DNA of 64,000 nucleotides from Aradus depressus (lineage: Eukaryota; Arthropoda; Insecta; Hemiptera; Aradidae), in contig OY759216.1 in NCBI GenBank assembly GCA_963662175.1, positions 50,795,087 through 50,859,086 of the forward strand, written 5' to 3'. The position numbers and the translations under genes are program-made. Shown piece after piece: positions 1-11,101 of the stretch. Within the stretch, counting starts at the first letter, position 1, and each line of letters opens with the position of its first letter. The notes beneath the pieces are model-generated. The model was not told the origin of the DNA, did no database searches, and worked only from the letters and a program-made list of their open reading frames with translations.

Positions 1-228
1 AAAGTTCTCTTATTTACTCTACTCATTCTTTATGCGGTGTCTTCTTCCCAATGATATTTCGGGGCCATGTGAGGTCTCTTCTGCTGGAACACATGGACAG
101 TCATCTTGTGCCAAATTTCTCTTATTTACTCTACTCATTCTTTATGCGGTGTCTTCTTCCCAATGATATTTCGGGGCCATGTGAGGTCTCTTCTGCTGGA
201 ACACATGGACGCCGTCATCTTGTGCCAA
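1..228. repeat. Two-copy tandem duplication, period about 111 bp
   Basis: The block starting TCTCTTATTTACTCTACTC near position 6 recurs near position 117 with only a few changes, one being a 3-base insertion (GGACAG versus GGACGCCG). The array probably continues left of the window. The open frame across it is a by-product. Confidence 0.85.
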
Positions 229-1244
229 AGTCAATAATTATAAGAAATCCATTCAGGAATTATTATATGTTGTCTCTACAGAAGAATGACTCGAAATAAT
301 AGCCTCTTCTATCGATTCAGTAATCCCTTACTTAACTGAGGCTCTTATTTTTCCATAGTGTATCATTAAATAATAAAAATGGCGATAATGTCTAATATTT
401 TTCTTTAATAGCCATTTATTTGCTGTAAAGATGGCCATTGTTCAGCAGGAACCTGTAAAATAGGTGATTTTCTCTTTAGTGTAGATAGATATGAAAAAAC
501 AATGGGCAGTTTGTTATTTTTACCATTAACCATACCATTAACATTATTTATGAGGGGAATAAAATGTTTGTGGACTTTGAAGTGATGTAGGCCATTAGCG
601 ACATTAGTACAGATCGTGGATAGACTGTACAATAGTGAACCCATCGTTATCTCCTTCAAAGGGGGATATATCCACCCCGAACCTCACGCAAAAGCCCAGT
701 CACATCAAAGGAAAAAAGACAAGAAGAAAATTGAAAAATGTATGCCACTCTTACTGACCTCAGTCTCACGCGTTGTCTGGTTGATGAAGTAAAAAAGAAA
801 AAAAAATCATGGATTTCTACGTTGCGAATAAAGCGGGAAGCTTAAAAATAAAATAGTGGATTATGTTAGTTGTGGTTCTAACCACCTGAGATAGTGGGTT
901 TAAGTCCTGGGTGGATGAAGGGTGTATGATGATGCAGAGCTGAAGAGACCCTACACAGATCTAGAGGGATTAACAGGTGGTCATGTAGAAGGGATTATAC
1001 TGGGGTTGGAATGCAGGAGAGGTCTTATGTCAGGGGTTGTGAGGGGATCTTGAGCTCCATACTACAGGATTATACCCATCAGACGATAGGCATTGAGGAT
1101 TCCCCCTTCTTTACATAGAAAAATACCATATTCCCTTCCATCTGTCGTCAGAGGATCTCTGTCTGGTTATTGTTATACCTGTGACAAATAATTTTTTTTT
1201 TTGGAACAGAAATAAGGTTGGTTAGCCATATTTTTGAAAAAAAA
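229..1244. other. Mostly unassigned AT-rich DNA with one degenerate repeat
   Basis: No gene is supported here. The part at about 885-1110 resembles 3468-3625 (shared phrases around CTGAAG, GGTGGTTATGTAGA and CATGCAG), so it is an old low-copy interspersed repeat of unknown class. Confidence 0.4.
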
Positions 1245-2475
1245 AAGGGTCTTCGGTGAATCACCAGGAATCTACATTCCCAGCAAAAGTTGATCAATTA
1301 ACTTTTCACTCCCCGTCCGAAACCAATCGACCGTTTGCTCAAATAATCAACAGTTGACTTACAAATGGGCTCATAAATCCTCATATTAGATTTTGTGTCC
1401 ATACATTCATTTTTGTCGGCACTTATTGCGGTTATTGAGCCCCCTATTCAAATGGGCTCATAAATCCTCATATTAGATTTTGGGTTGATAAATTCACTTT
1501 TGTCGGCAGTTATTGCGGTTTTTGAGCCCCCTATTCAAATGGGCTCATAAATCCTCATATTAGATTTTGTGTCCATACATTCATTTTTGTCGGCACTTAT
1601 TGCGGTTTTTGAGCTCCCTATTCAAATGGGCTCATAAATCCTCATATTGGATTTTGGGTTGATAAATTCACTTTTGTCGGCAGTTATTGCGGTTTTTGAG
1701 CCCCCTATTCAAATGGGCTCATAAATCCTCATATTAGATTTTGTGTCCATACATTCATTTTTGTCGGCACTTATTGCGGTTTTTGAGTCCCCTATTCAAA
1801 TGGGCTCATAAATCCTCATATTAGATTTTGGGTTGATAAATTCACTTTTGTCGGCAGTTATTGCGGTTTTTGAGCCCCCTATTCAAATGGGCTCATAAAT
1901 CCTCATATTAGATTTTGGGTTGATAAATTCACTTTTGTCGGCAGTTATTGCGGTTTTTGAGCCCCCTATTCAAATGGGCTCATAAATCCTCATATTAGAT
2001 TTTGGGTTGATAAATTCACTTTTGTCGGCAGTTATTGCGGTTTTTGAGCCCCCTATTCCCTTCTGCCGATTCCGCTGAAAATCAATAAGGGTTGTCCTTA
2101 TGGGGTTTTGAATTCAGATATAAAATTTTGTGTCGACACGTTCATTACAAGGGGTTTTTAAGTTAAGCCTCTCTCTTAATCTCCCCTACTCTTTATATTT
2201 ATCTTTGGCTAATTAGACTGAAAATTGATAGGTGTTGTCCTTATGGAATTTTGGTCACACATATCAAATTTCGTGCCGGTATATTTATTCTGTCGGCAGT
2301 TATGACAGTTTTTATGTAAAGCTTCCCTTCTAATCTCCCTTCCGTTTGGTCAAATTGATTGAAAAACAATAGATGTCGTCGTTAGAGGGTTCTGGATCCA
2401 CATTTCAAATTTCGTGTCGATTCATTCATTCGATTGGGAGTTATCGTGTTCACACATTTTCTCTACAATTTTTAT
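1245..2475 (+). mobile_element. Family B modular element (HINE/DINE-1-like), with array
   Basis: It opens with CGGTGAATCACC followed by a decayed version of the family's ACTTCCCCAG. It then carries the typical modules: CATTCATT, TCGGCAGTTATT, GAGCCCCCTATTC, a CCTTCTGCCGATT-type block and CTGAAAAT. The right part holds three further diverged modules ending GGGAGTTATCGTGTTCACA. The first module is expanded into an 87-bp tandem array. There is no coding capacity. Confidence 0.65.
1362..2057 (+). repeat. Eight-unit 87-bp tandem array
   Basis: The word CAAATGGGCTC starts at 1362, 1449, 1536, 1623, 1710, 1797, 1884 and 1971, a constant period of 87. Two unit types exist: type 1 has TGTGTCCATACATTC with CACTTATTG, and type 2 has TGGGTTGATAAATTC with CAGTTATTG. 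Their order is 1-2-1-2-1-2-2-2. Confidence 0.95.
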
Positions 2476-2614
2476 TAGAAAATATTTTTGAATAGGTCAT
2501 AAATATTTATATGCTTATAAGCGAGATCATATAATTAGCGGTATCTTGAAATTTCATTTATTCAATATTATTGAATAAATGAAATTAAAATATACCTACA
2601 TATATATATATAGA

Positions 2615-2959
2615 GGGCGCCGGTAGCTCAGTGGTATGCGTGCTTGACTTCTGAGCTCAAGGATGTGGGTTCGTAACCCGACCGAGGCCCTTAGTTTATT
2701 TTATCTGGGAGGTAAAATAAACTTAAGCACGCCGTCCTTCGGATGGGACGTTAAGCGATGGTCCCGAGCCTGTACGATGTCAGGTACTCGTTAAAGACCC
2801 CTACCCTAGGTGAATAAAAATTTAGGGTAGGCAAAATTTAGGACTCCCATAGTAGAGTCGGGCTCATGTCCACCAGAGTGACGAAAGAGCGCTCTGGTAG
2901 TAGGCGATATGACCTCGTAGTTAAAGCCCGGGCATGAGTCATAAAACCAAACCAAACCT
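2615..2959 (+). mobile_element. SINE1, near full length
   Basis: The tRNA-like head GGGCGCCGGTAGCTCAGTGG carries an A box (TAGCTCAGTGGT) and a B box (GGGTTCGTAACCC). The body contains GTCCTTCGGATGGGACGTTA. The 3' tail is a short CCAAA/CCTA repeat, flanked by (TA)n on both sides. A purine (GA)n tract at about 2980-3000 separates it from a second copy. Confidence 0.9.
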
Positions 2960-2999
2960 ATATATATGTATATATATATAAGAGAGAGAGAGAGAGAGA

Positions 3000-3319
3000 G
3001 GGCGCCTGTAGCTTAGTGGTATGCGTCCTTGCTTACTGAGTTCAAGATTGCGGGTTCAAAACTCGGCCGAGGGCCTTAGTTTATTTTATCTGGGGTGCAA
3101 AATTAACTTAAGCACGTATTCAGATGGGTTTTTGAGCGATGGTCCCGAGCCTGCACGGTGTCAGGTACTAGTTAAAGACCTAGGTGAATAAAAATTTAGA
3201 GCTGGTAAAATTTAGGACTGTGGAGTCGAGCTCATGTCCACCAGAGTGACGAAAGAGCGCTCTGTAGTAGGCGATATGACCTTGTAGTTAAAAGCGGGGA
3301 TCAGTCATAATAACTAACT
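3000..3319 (+). mobile_element. SINE1, diverged copy
   Basis: It begins GGCGCCTGTAGCTTAGTGGT, and the B box has decayed to GGGTTCAAAACTC. The central block is reduced and the copy ends in AGTCATAATAACTAAC. It lies head-to-tail with the copy at 2615. Confidence 0.8.
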
Positions 3320-3994
3320 ATATATATAATATCATTACTGTTACGTTGTTCAATGTTTTCGAATTTCGTGCCTGTTATACAATAACATATTGTAATTGTA
3401 ACGCCACTGACTCAATAGTATGGGTGATCCCTTTAAATAATAATATTATTATATGATCCCTTCAAATGGTGGGTTAGGTCCCAGGGTTAGTCAGACCTAT
3501 GATGGTCCTAGGGCTGAAGTGACTACGCAGATCAATCAGGTGGTTATGTAGACTGAGCTAGCCTGCAATGCAGAAGGGCACACACGTCAGGGATGAGAGT
3601 CTTCACCTCCAGCTCCCAGCTCTATAACCTGTGATTTATTTCATATTCCAATTTCTTTTGTATTAGTATCCTGATCCCTTCCTTCACTCAACCAACAAAT
3701 CTTTGTATTTTCTTAATGGCCTTAATTCATATATTCCAATTTTTTCTTTATTTTTTATCTTTTCTAAAAAAATAAATTGTCAAAAAAAAAATATTTAAAA
3801 AATTGTTGCTATGCATTACAATTTAAGAATTACTTTGAAATGCGGAAATTTATGGTACATAATTGGCAGGACTTTTACTTTGTTCGTGTTGGTCCTAAGA
3901 ACAAGAGAACAATTTTGGTAAGAACAAACTTTTTTGCGGTAATCAAACAAACTAATAAACAATGGGTTTCAAAACGACATTTCTGTTCAAAAAA

Positions 3995-4250
3995 TAGTTT
4001 ATTTTATCTGGGAGGTAAAATAAACTTAAGTACGCTGTCCTTCGGATGGGACGTTAGGCGATGGTCCCGAGCCTGTACGATGTCATGTACTCAAAGACCC
4101 CTCCCTAGGTGAATAAAAATTTAGGGTAGGCAAAATTTAAGACTCATACAGTAGAGTCGGGCTCATGTCCACCAGAGTGATGAATGAGCGCTATGGTAGT
4201 AGGCGATATGACCTCGTAGTTAAAGCCTGGGTATGAGTCATAATAACTAA
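3995..4250 (+). mobile_element. SINE1, 5'-truncated
   Basis: It starts in the AGTTTATTTTATCTGGGAGG segment, so the tRNA head is missing. The rest of the body is present up to GAGTCATAATAACTAA. An apparent frame at 3777-4112 runs from unrelated DNA into this SINE and is not a gene. Confidence 0.8.
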
Positions 4251-4454
4251 TAACTAGCTGAGTTACAGAGCTCACAATGTTCCAATCACATACCTACACA
4301 TGGACATCATCACAGCTTGACTCTCTGGAACAGAACAAAATTAATAGAGCTTGTAAAATGGTAATTGTTTAAATGTCCAAATTAATTTCAAAATGTCTAC
4401 CTCTGTTAATTAATTAGTTTTTTTTTAGTAAAGAGGAAGTTTTTTTAGTACCTA

Positions 4455-4735
4455 CTTTAACGAGAACGATGAACCCCAACTATTCATGCGGTGGCATTGG
4501 GACTGCAGAGCTTGTTCTTGAATGTCCGCTGTACGACGAAGTTAGGGCAGAAGAGTTGATTCACGGGGCAGGATCGTATTTGGGACTGGATCTACGGCAG
4601 CTGGTGACGGGAACCGTCTACTCGATGCTCAGCCGATTCGTCGGCTCCTGGGGGAACAGAAGCATGCACTGGGGACGATCCGATCGGCGCAGATTGCTCC
4701 TCTCTCCACTTTCACAGGATGATGTCGCTTCATAG
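4455..4735 (+). pseudogene. LINE fragment (C-terminal region of an R1/jockey-type polyprotein)
   Basis: The translation contains YSCGGIGTAELVLECPLYDE followed by VRAEELI. A Cys-containing CGG...ELVLECPLYD block is typical of the region behind the reverse transcriptase in R1/jockey-type non-LTR polyproteins. The flanking domains are absent, so this is a short dead fragment. Its GC content stands out from the surroundings. Host exon origin is an unlikely alternative. Confidence 0.6.
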
Positions 4736-4869
4736 CAAGGCGAACCTTTGAAACAAAAATGTTTAAACTTGAAGTTATTTAATTTAAAAAAAAATATAAT
4801 ACATGGTGTATTTTTTTTATTATACATGTCCACGCACAACATTCGTAAACATGGCACTTTCTGAGTGGA

Positions 4870-6180
4870 CTGTATTCGATAGCTGGTAGTTCATTAAGAA
4901 GCTAACTTAACATAAAATAATGATAACTGTGTTTCTAATAATATTTCTTGAACACTATTAAGTACTCACGGATTTCTGGCTCTCTTGAAACTGGATTTAG
5001 CCGCATCTATAAGTTACATAATAAAGGGGGAAACACTGATATGGAATTAATATATAGTGCCTGGCCAGGTTTATATTAAATAGAACAGGGCTTGACTGTT
5101 CGTTTGTCTATAAGCAAACATAAACTGAGAAAACGTAATTAACACATTATGAACGGTTTCCCACGATGGAAACTACATAAGATAAGTACCACATGTACTT
5201 TCACACACACTGGAGTAACCAATAACTGCACACAATACGGCTTGTAAGACCGTGCTTCTGTCACGAGAGCTAGTTTGGCACTGGTTCGAGACGATTTTGG
5301 TCGTTCGAGAGTGGGGGGAAAATCACTCATATCTATCCGCTTAATCCCTAGCAAAAATAGGCCCGAACAATACATAATATGTATTCATTTATTAATTATA
5401 GTTTCTTCTTGTTTCCTTTCATATTACTATGCTATTGTTTCAAACTGTAATTACTTCATTTACATATGTATGCAGTAGAACTTCCCTCCTCCTGGAGGCT
5501 TTCCTTGAGGTTGGAGAGTCACAGCCTCAAGTAATCTTAGAATTTTGTATAAATATGCCAACAGATGACGTAATCTGAAACCATTTTTGTGGAATTAGAC
5601 AATATAACAATTAAACAAGTTCTTTGCTTTTTTTTTTATTTTCTTAATGTGCTTACTTCTTTTAAAAAAAAGTTTCTATCTCAAAGTAAGGAGGGCCACA
5701 TATAACATGACCTGGATAATACAAACAATTGATACTGTACGTTTCCATGACCAATTAGAAAAGCGGGGCCTCTAATTTACACCAAATTGAACGACACTTG
5801 CTGTCGCTGAATTGGAATATATTCAAAATTTGGTACTATTTTTGGTATTACATTGTATATGAATAAAATAACACAAAAGAAAGATATTTTTAAATCTGAA
5901 ATTGGGGGGTGAGGGGGAGAACCCCCCCCCCCCCCCTCCCCGCCCCTTCCCACCGTCTAATTGATTTTCTAATGGTTCTTTTTCATTTTGATTCTGGCCA
6001 TGTCTACAATGATTTACGATCCGGGAACACGCTCACGATACCGTCACATTAAAATTGATGAAAAACCATAAATTTCCTGTTTTATTTTGAAGAATGTAGG
6101 TACTTCATGGAATCTTTCTCAAAAAATCAAATTTACTTTGATTTAATTACAAAACTGTTATTATAATGGAAATATACAGG
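4870..6180. other. No supported gene; AT-rich intron with one poly(C) tract
   Basis: Several open frames of 60-80 codons occur, none with recognisable composition. A C15 tract sits at 5922-5936. Nothing else was identified. Confidence 0.4.
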
Positions 6181-6182
6181 GT

Positions 6183-6625
6183 TAAAGTGGCCTCTCAGTA
6201 TCTAGGTCATTTGTCTATGTCCCAAATGGCCTCCAAGTATCTATATAGTCTATCTATGTCCCTGAAATGCCTCTAAGATGCAGAAAATCTGTCTGTGTCC
6301 CTGAAGTGGCCTCTAAGCATCCATATAGTCTATCTATGTCCCTGAAATGGCCGCTAAGCATCCATACAGTCTCTATATATCCCTGAAATGGCCTCTAAGA
6401 TGCTGGTAATCTTTCTATGTCCACGAAGTGGCCTCTATGCATGCAAGTAATCTGTCTATGCCCTAGAAGTGGCCTCTAAGCATGCAAGTAATCTGTCTAT
6501 GCCCCCGAAGTGGCCTCTAAGCATGCAAGTAATCTGTCTATGTCCCTGAAATGGCCTCTAAGCATGCAAGTAATCTGTCTGTCCCTGAAGTGGCCTCAAG
6601 CATCCAAGTAATCCGTCTCTGTCCC
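6183..6625. repeat. Minisatellite, period about 41 bp, about 10-11 units
   Basis: The words GTGGCCTCTAAGCATGCAAG and TAATCTGTCTATGTCC repeat roughly every 41 bases. The units in the right half are nearly identical and the left-hand ones are diverged. Open frames on both strands here come from the repeat. Confidence 0.85.
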
Positions 6626-6717
6626 TTGTGTATGCAGTTTGCATTGTATGCATTTTCCACTTTACAAAATCGATGCATAATTGTTTTCAAGCATTCAATT
6701 CTATCTGTATATATGAA

Positions 6718-6950
6718 CCCTCGAGGCACTTCGTCTTTCGGGTGGGACGTTAAGCGATAGTCCGATTTCGGCTCAAAATTGATATATATTTTCCTTATGA
6801 GACTTTGAACGTACATATAAACAGACAGTAAACATTTTTTTTTTCATAAAATCACGGGGTTTTGAAAAAATGAAATTCTGGTCAAACTCAACATCGGATT
6901 TCCCACCAACTTTCTCTATACTTCACTCATAGGGAAATAACAGCACTTTT
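6718..6950 (+). mobile_element. SINE1 scrap joined to a family B 3' fragment
   Basis: A short piece, CTTTCGGGTGGGACGTTAAG, from the SINE1 core (6730-6762) is followed directly by the family B 3' region: TCGGCTCAAAATTGAT, the T-run, AAATTCTGGTCAAACTC and CTTTCTCTATACTTC. It looks like a chimeric junction from nested or recombined repeats. Confidence 0.55.
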
Positions 6951-7434
6951 ATGGTCTCTGTTTAACCTGAAACGGATGAAACTGTAACAGTTTTCAGAAT
7001 TCTGAATGTACAGACAGCAACCACCTTGAAACAGTATTCACAAAGATATATTAAATGTTTCCATGAAAAATGTTTCATCTCAGAAGAAACATTCTATTTG
7101 TTGCGTTATCTATTGTTTCATGAGAAGGTCTATGAAATAGAATGTCTATTTTCAATCTCATTCTGCATAGGTTATGATGGTTTTATATGACCTCCGTCTA
7201 TGTCCTTAGGGAATAGAAAATGTTTTTACTTCCTGATATAAAAAATAGAGTAGACGTTGCGCTATATTTCTTGGTTTATGTTATGAAGGTGGGTAGTAGA
7301 ACAGTTCCAGCCACATACCACACACCTGTGACAAAATAACTGGAGTATAAACTTAATTCCAGGATCCAACTAATTTAGAATATTTTAATTATGTTTACTC
7401 GGCTGCAAGGTTAGCACATATAGTAGATCTCAGA

Positions 7435-7550
7435 GGCTGTGACAATGGCTTAGAGGTAGTTGTGCTTATTGTCTGAGCACAAGATCAAGAAAACAACTTG
7501 CATGATGTCCGTTGGATGGGGACGTTAAGCGATTGTCCCGAGTCTGTAGA
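7435..7550 (+). mobile_element. Very old SINE1 relic
   Basis: A decayed A-box region (GGCTTAGAGGTAGTTGTG) is followed by CGTTGGATGGGGACGTTAAG and TGTCCCGAGTCTGTA. Most of the body is lost. Confidence 0.5.
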
Positions 7551-8080
7551 CAGGGTCCGCTTTAGGGGCGGACAACCAGGACATTTGTATGGGGCGGCAA
7601 ATCTAAAGAACGGCATTTTGGTTATGAATGTGACAAAATATTAGACACTAGATGGGAGAGTAGGATAGAGGGCTTAAAGCCTTTAAGATTTCATACGGGA
7701 AATGTATATGACGCTTTGCTAGATTGATAATTTAATAAGAGACGAAGCCTCGAGTTTATTCAATTGTTTTTGTGTTCAATAGTTATTTAGTATAACAACT
7801 AATCACTGTCACTGCTGCTGCTAAGAAGGTCTCTACGCCATAGACGCTTGGGGGGCAGCACTAGAGGATTAATTTGGGAACTAAGAGAGGAAAATAATTG
7901 TTTATACTTGGATTTAGCTATTTTGGTGACAAAAGGTAGGTCAGTGTGAAAGGTTATATTGGAGACGTAATAAGGAGCATTGGGTATTGTTTCGAAGGAA
8001 TCAAATAAAAAATATGAGATTTGCTACGGTAGCAAATATGTGAATTTATTATGGTATTTTTTTTCAGTTAGTTAGTTAGT

Positions 8081-8301
8081 GTGACTCATGCCCGGGCTTT
8101 AAATAAAAGGTCATATCGCCTACTAGTGGAGCGCTCTTTCGTCACTCTGGTGGACATAAGCTCGACTCTACTGTGGGAGTCCTAAATTCTGGCTTCCCTG
8201 ACGTATTCACCTAGGGCCGTTGTCTTCAACAGTTTCTGACATCGTACAGACTCGGTACCATCGCTTAAGTTCGATTTGAAGGACGGCGTCCTCAAGGTTT
8301 T
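8081..8301 (-). mobile_element. SINE1, 5'-truncated
   Basis: On the + strand it reads from GACTCATGCCCGGGCTTTAA through GCGCTCTTTCGTCACTCTGG to GAAGGACGGCGTCCTCAAGG. The tRNA head is missing. An A18 tract follows at about 8324. Confidence 0.8.
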
Positions 8302-8342
8302 CTCACAAGAGCAGATCTAAGTGCAAAAAAAAAAAAAAAAAA

Positions 8343-8612
8343 TTAAAGTTTTTGAGACAACGAACCAAGAAAGGAAACCGCTGAGGAATAATTATTTTCG
8401 ATTACTTCATTAAAGAGATATTTTGGAAGCCGATGTGGGAAACCCATTACAAGCAGTGGTTTGAAAACGTCCAGAGAGGCTTTATGGCGTTTGACAGGGG
8501 CTGCTTTTATCTTGTGACTTGGGGTGTCTAATGACAGAAGGCCATTTTCACACCATTCAGAGTCCGCCATGTCCCTGGCAAACAGTGAAATATGGAGGTT
8601 GTAGCAACACAT
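8343..8612 (-). CDS. Unrecognised 89-codon open frame with a UBA-like pattern
   Basis: The frame starts MCCYNLHISLFARDMADSEW and includes PVKRHKASLDVFKPLLVMGF, then PHRLPKYLFNEVIENNYSSA and VSFLGSLSQKL. The MGF loop between two predicted helices, followed by a third helix of the AVSFL type, resembles the three-helix UBA fold. No intron is needed and the DNA is repeat-free. It could be an exon of a nested minus-strand gene, a retrocopy fragment or chance. I cannot name a family. Confidence 0.3.
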   Translation of the reverse strand: MCCYNLHISLFARDMADSEWCENGLLSLDTPSHKIKAAPVKRHKASLDVFKPLLVMGFPHRLPKYLFNEVIENNYSSAVSFLGSLSQKL

Positions 8613-8771
8613 TTAGAAGGATGGGAGACTGGCCAGCCGTTCCCTTCACATAGATGGCAGCATAAATCAGGCCAAGAGATTCAGACACCAATTAGCTAAA
8701 AGGAATAATTTAGCGACTCGGGCAAAAATCTACAGCATTTATTCTTAAGAAGAATAAACAAAAAAAAATTT

Positions 8772-9680
8772 GGTGTATCACCGACAAAATACTTCCCCAG
8801 TACGAATTAATGAACTAAGTTTCCTCTTTCCCTCCAAACTCAATCTACCGTTTGGACGATAAATCTATCGTTCACTTTATATAGGGACTTCTGAATCCTC
8901 ATATTAATTTTGTGTCGATACATTCATTATATTTATAATAATATTTTTAATATTGTATTTATTTATATATTTATTTTAATTTTTTATTTATTATATTTTA
9001 TGACTACAATAATTTCTTTGGCTGTATGGTGAAAAAATTGTTTATGTTACTATTATGTACAGACTTGTTTTAGTTATTGTATATATTAGAATGAATGGTT
9101 TTCGCATGTTGAGAGAGTGAGTGAACCTTGCTATCCCCACCCCTTAGAGCTATGCCAGTTGTCTTCTAACCGCTGTGCTGTGTGGGTGGGGTAAGTTAAT
9201 TTTATAATTTTTATTTTCTTTCTCTGTACTCTGATGCTTAAAGAGTTATTTATACTTTTTATTATTTGTATATTTTGTTATTCTATGTTAGATGAACCAC
9301 TGATGATGACGCTGTTGCGTCGAAAATCGGTTCTGGTCTAAAATAAAACAGTGGGAAGACAACATATTTTATTTCTAGGAGAAATCTCATCCCACAACAT
9401 CTTACTATCACATATGATACATTCATTACATCGGTAGTAATTAGCTAATTTGAGTTGTGCCCCTCCCCTGATCTTCTCTTCCCATCGACCGATTTTACTG
9501 AAAATGAACACGTGTCGTCCTTATGAAATTTTGAATTTGAATATAAAATTTCATATTCATACAAACATTACATCGGCAGTTATTTCCATTTATGAGTTAA
9601 GCCCCCTTCCCTGATCCCCCCTTTTTCCTATAATAATTAATAGGTGTCATTCTTATAGCGTTTCAAATATACATATGGAG
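8772..9680 (+). mobile_element. Family B element interrupted by a D element
   Basis: The 5' part has ATCACCGACAAAATACTTCC and CCAGTACGAATTAATGAAC. The sequence breaks at GATACATTCATTA (8917-8929) and resumes with the same word at 9416, continuing through two modules (TCGGCAGTTATT, CCCCCTTCCCTGATC) to about 9680, where a SINE1 begins. Confidence 0.7.
8930..9415 (+). mobile_element. Family D (Penelope-like) insertion with 13-bp target duplication
   Basis: The 486-bp insert is flanked by GATACATTCATTA on both sides. It contains CTCTGTACTCTGATGCTTAA, then the hammerhead-like core CTGATGATGACGCTGTTGCG (from 9300) with GAAA, then AAATAAAACAGTGGGAAGAC, ending CCCACAACATCTTACTATCA. It has no coding sequence. 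Confidence 0.75.
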
Positions 9681-9681
9681 A

Positions 9682-10029
9682 GGGCGCCGGTAGCTCAGTG
9701 GTATGCGTGCTTGCCTTCTGAGCTCAAGATCGTGGGTTCGTAACCCGACCGAGGCCTTTTAGTTTATTTTATTTGGGAGGTAAAATAAACTTAAGCACGC
9801 CATCCTTCGGATGGGACGTTACGCGATGGTCGCGAGCCTGTACGATGTCAGGTACTCGTTAAAGACTCCTACCCTAGGTGAATAAAAATTTAGGGTAGGC
9901 AAAATTTTGGACTCCCACAGTAGAGTCGGGCTCATGTCCACCAGAGTGACGAAAGACTGCTCTGGTAGTAGGCGATATGACCTCGTTGTTAAAGCCCGGG
10001 CATGAGTCATAAACCCTAACCCTAACCCT
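9682..10029 (+). mobile_element. SINE1, full length
   Basis: It is complete, from GGGCGCCGGTAGCTCAGTGG through the B box and central motif to a (CCCTAA)n-type tail. This is one of the best-preserved copies. It lies 260 bp upstream of exon A. Confidence 0.92.
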
Positions 10030-10293
10030 ATATATAATATATTTTAGGGCAAATGACATACGTATATTATTTTAGCAATCGCATTGCATACATTTAACCA
10101 AAAAATGAATTAAACAAATAAAATATTGTTACATTAAAAATGTAGCTACTTCATTCCTTCCTACTTAGAGTACAAATTGAACTCAAACTGTTCTTTTCCA
10201 TATCTTGTAAAATGTGTATGTATGTATTATATGACGTACTTATTGACATGATATGGTTCGACTGAAATGTATATTATTATTAAAATATTTCAG

Positions 10294-10503
10294 GTGACAA
10301 AGACTGCTTGGGTCCTACGCTGAGTCTGCACGGGGTTCGAGTGGTGGCCCGACCTAAAGCCAATCCGAACTACACGACACTGGGTGAGGTCCACTTCGTC
10401 GCAGAACTACCTGCTCCACTCCCCTTCCCGCCCGAACGGAGGCTCTGCAAGATCAAGTGTGTCTCCGGCAACTGGGTCGGACCTCTCTGTCAACAGGACC
10501 CAG
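10294..10503 (+). CDS. Exon A of a sushi/CCP-like secreted or surface protein (Hikaru genki candidate)
   Basis: This 210-bp internal exon is bounded by a TTTCAG acceptor and a CCCAG|GTACTT donor, and both introns are phase 1, the symmetric phase usual for extracellular modules. It encodes about 70 residues from GDKDCLGPTL through KANPNYTTLGEVHF to NWVGPLCQQDP. Four cysteines are visible, ending C-x3-C-x4-W-x3-C, which resembles the C-terminal half of a sushi/CCP domain, although cysteines 2 and 3 sit closer together than usual. GC content and codon use are clearly higher than in the flanking AT-rich DNA. From memory the WVGPLC ending recalls the synaptic-cleft protein Hikaru genki, but that identity is an inference. 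No start codon belongs here. The frame stays open into the intron only by chance. Confidence 0.72.
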
Positions 10504-10822
10504 GTACTTTATTAGGTCATTATGTGTCAGTAGACGAAAAAGGGCTGGGCTCTGGTGCGGGAAATGTGAGCATGGTCAGAGGAGGATGTGGCTAGAGGCC
10601 GCGCCAGAATTGACATTTTCTATCTACAGGATGAACTAAGTTTATCTAATTATATTTTAAAATAATAATTTTGAAAAGCGGCTCCGGTCGAAATCTGCCG
10701 AATGCGCTTACCCGAGCCCTGGCTCCCATGCTGCTCTGTTTTTCTGCAATGAGAAGAGTAAAGACCAGGTTACGCATCAGCGTGAATCAGGAGAGATTTA
10801 GTAAACTCTCTGTACTTCTTAT

Positions 10823-11101
10823 AGGTTAGGTTTAGGTTTTATGACTCATGCCCGGGCTTTAACTACGAGGTCATATCGCCTACTACCAGAGCGCTCTTTC
10901 GTCACTCTGGTGGACATGAGCCCGACTCTACTGTGGGAGTCCTAAATTTTGCCTACCCTAAATTTTTATTCACCCAGGGCAGGGGTCTTTAACAAGTAAA
11001 AATAAATCCACATAAAATAAATTATGGGCCTCGGTCGGGTTACGAACCCACGTTCTTGAGCTCAGAAGACAAGCACGCATACCACTGAGCTACCGGCGCC
11101 C
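10823..11101 (-). mobile_element. SINE1 with internal deletion and 17-bp flanking duplication
   Basis: The copy is inverted, from an AGGTTAGGTTTAGG tail to the tRNA head GGCGCCC. CTCTGTACTTCTTATAG occurs at 10808-10824 and again at 11101-11117, which is a target-site duplication (a few bases at each edge are ambiguous). The central segment containing the conserved GGATGGGACGTTA block is deleted, yet both ends are intact. Confidence 0.9.

Noticed and set aside
2615..2690. Possible functional tRNA gene (A and B boxes, cloverleaf-like)
   Set aside because: The same head occurs in about ten copies each followed by the SINE1 body; the acceptor stem pairs poorly. It is a SINE promoter, not a tRNA gene.
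3777..4112. 111-codon open frame on the + strand
   Set aside because: Its second half is SINE1 sequence read through and the first half is AT-rich with no motif; not a gene.
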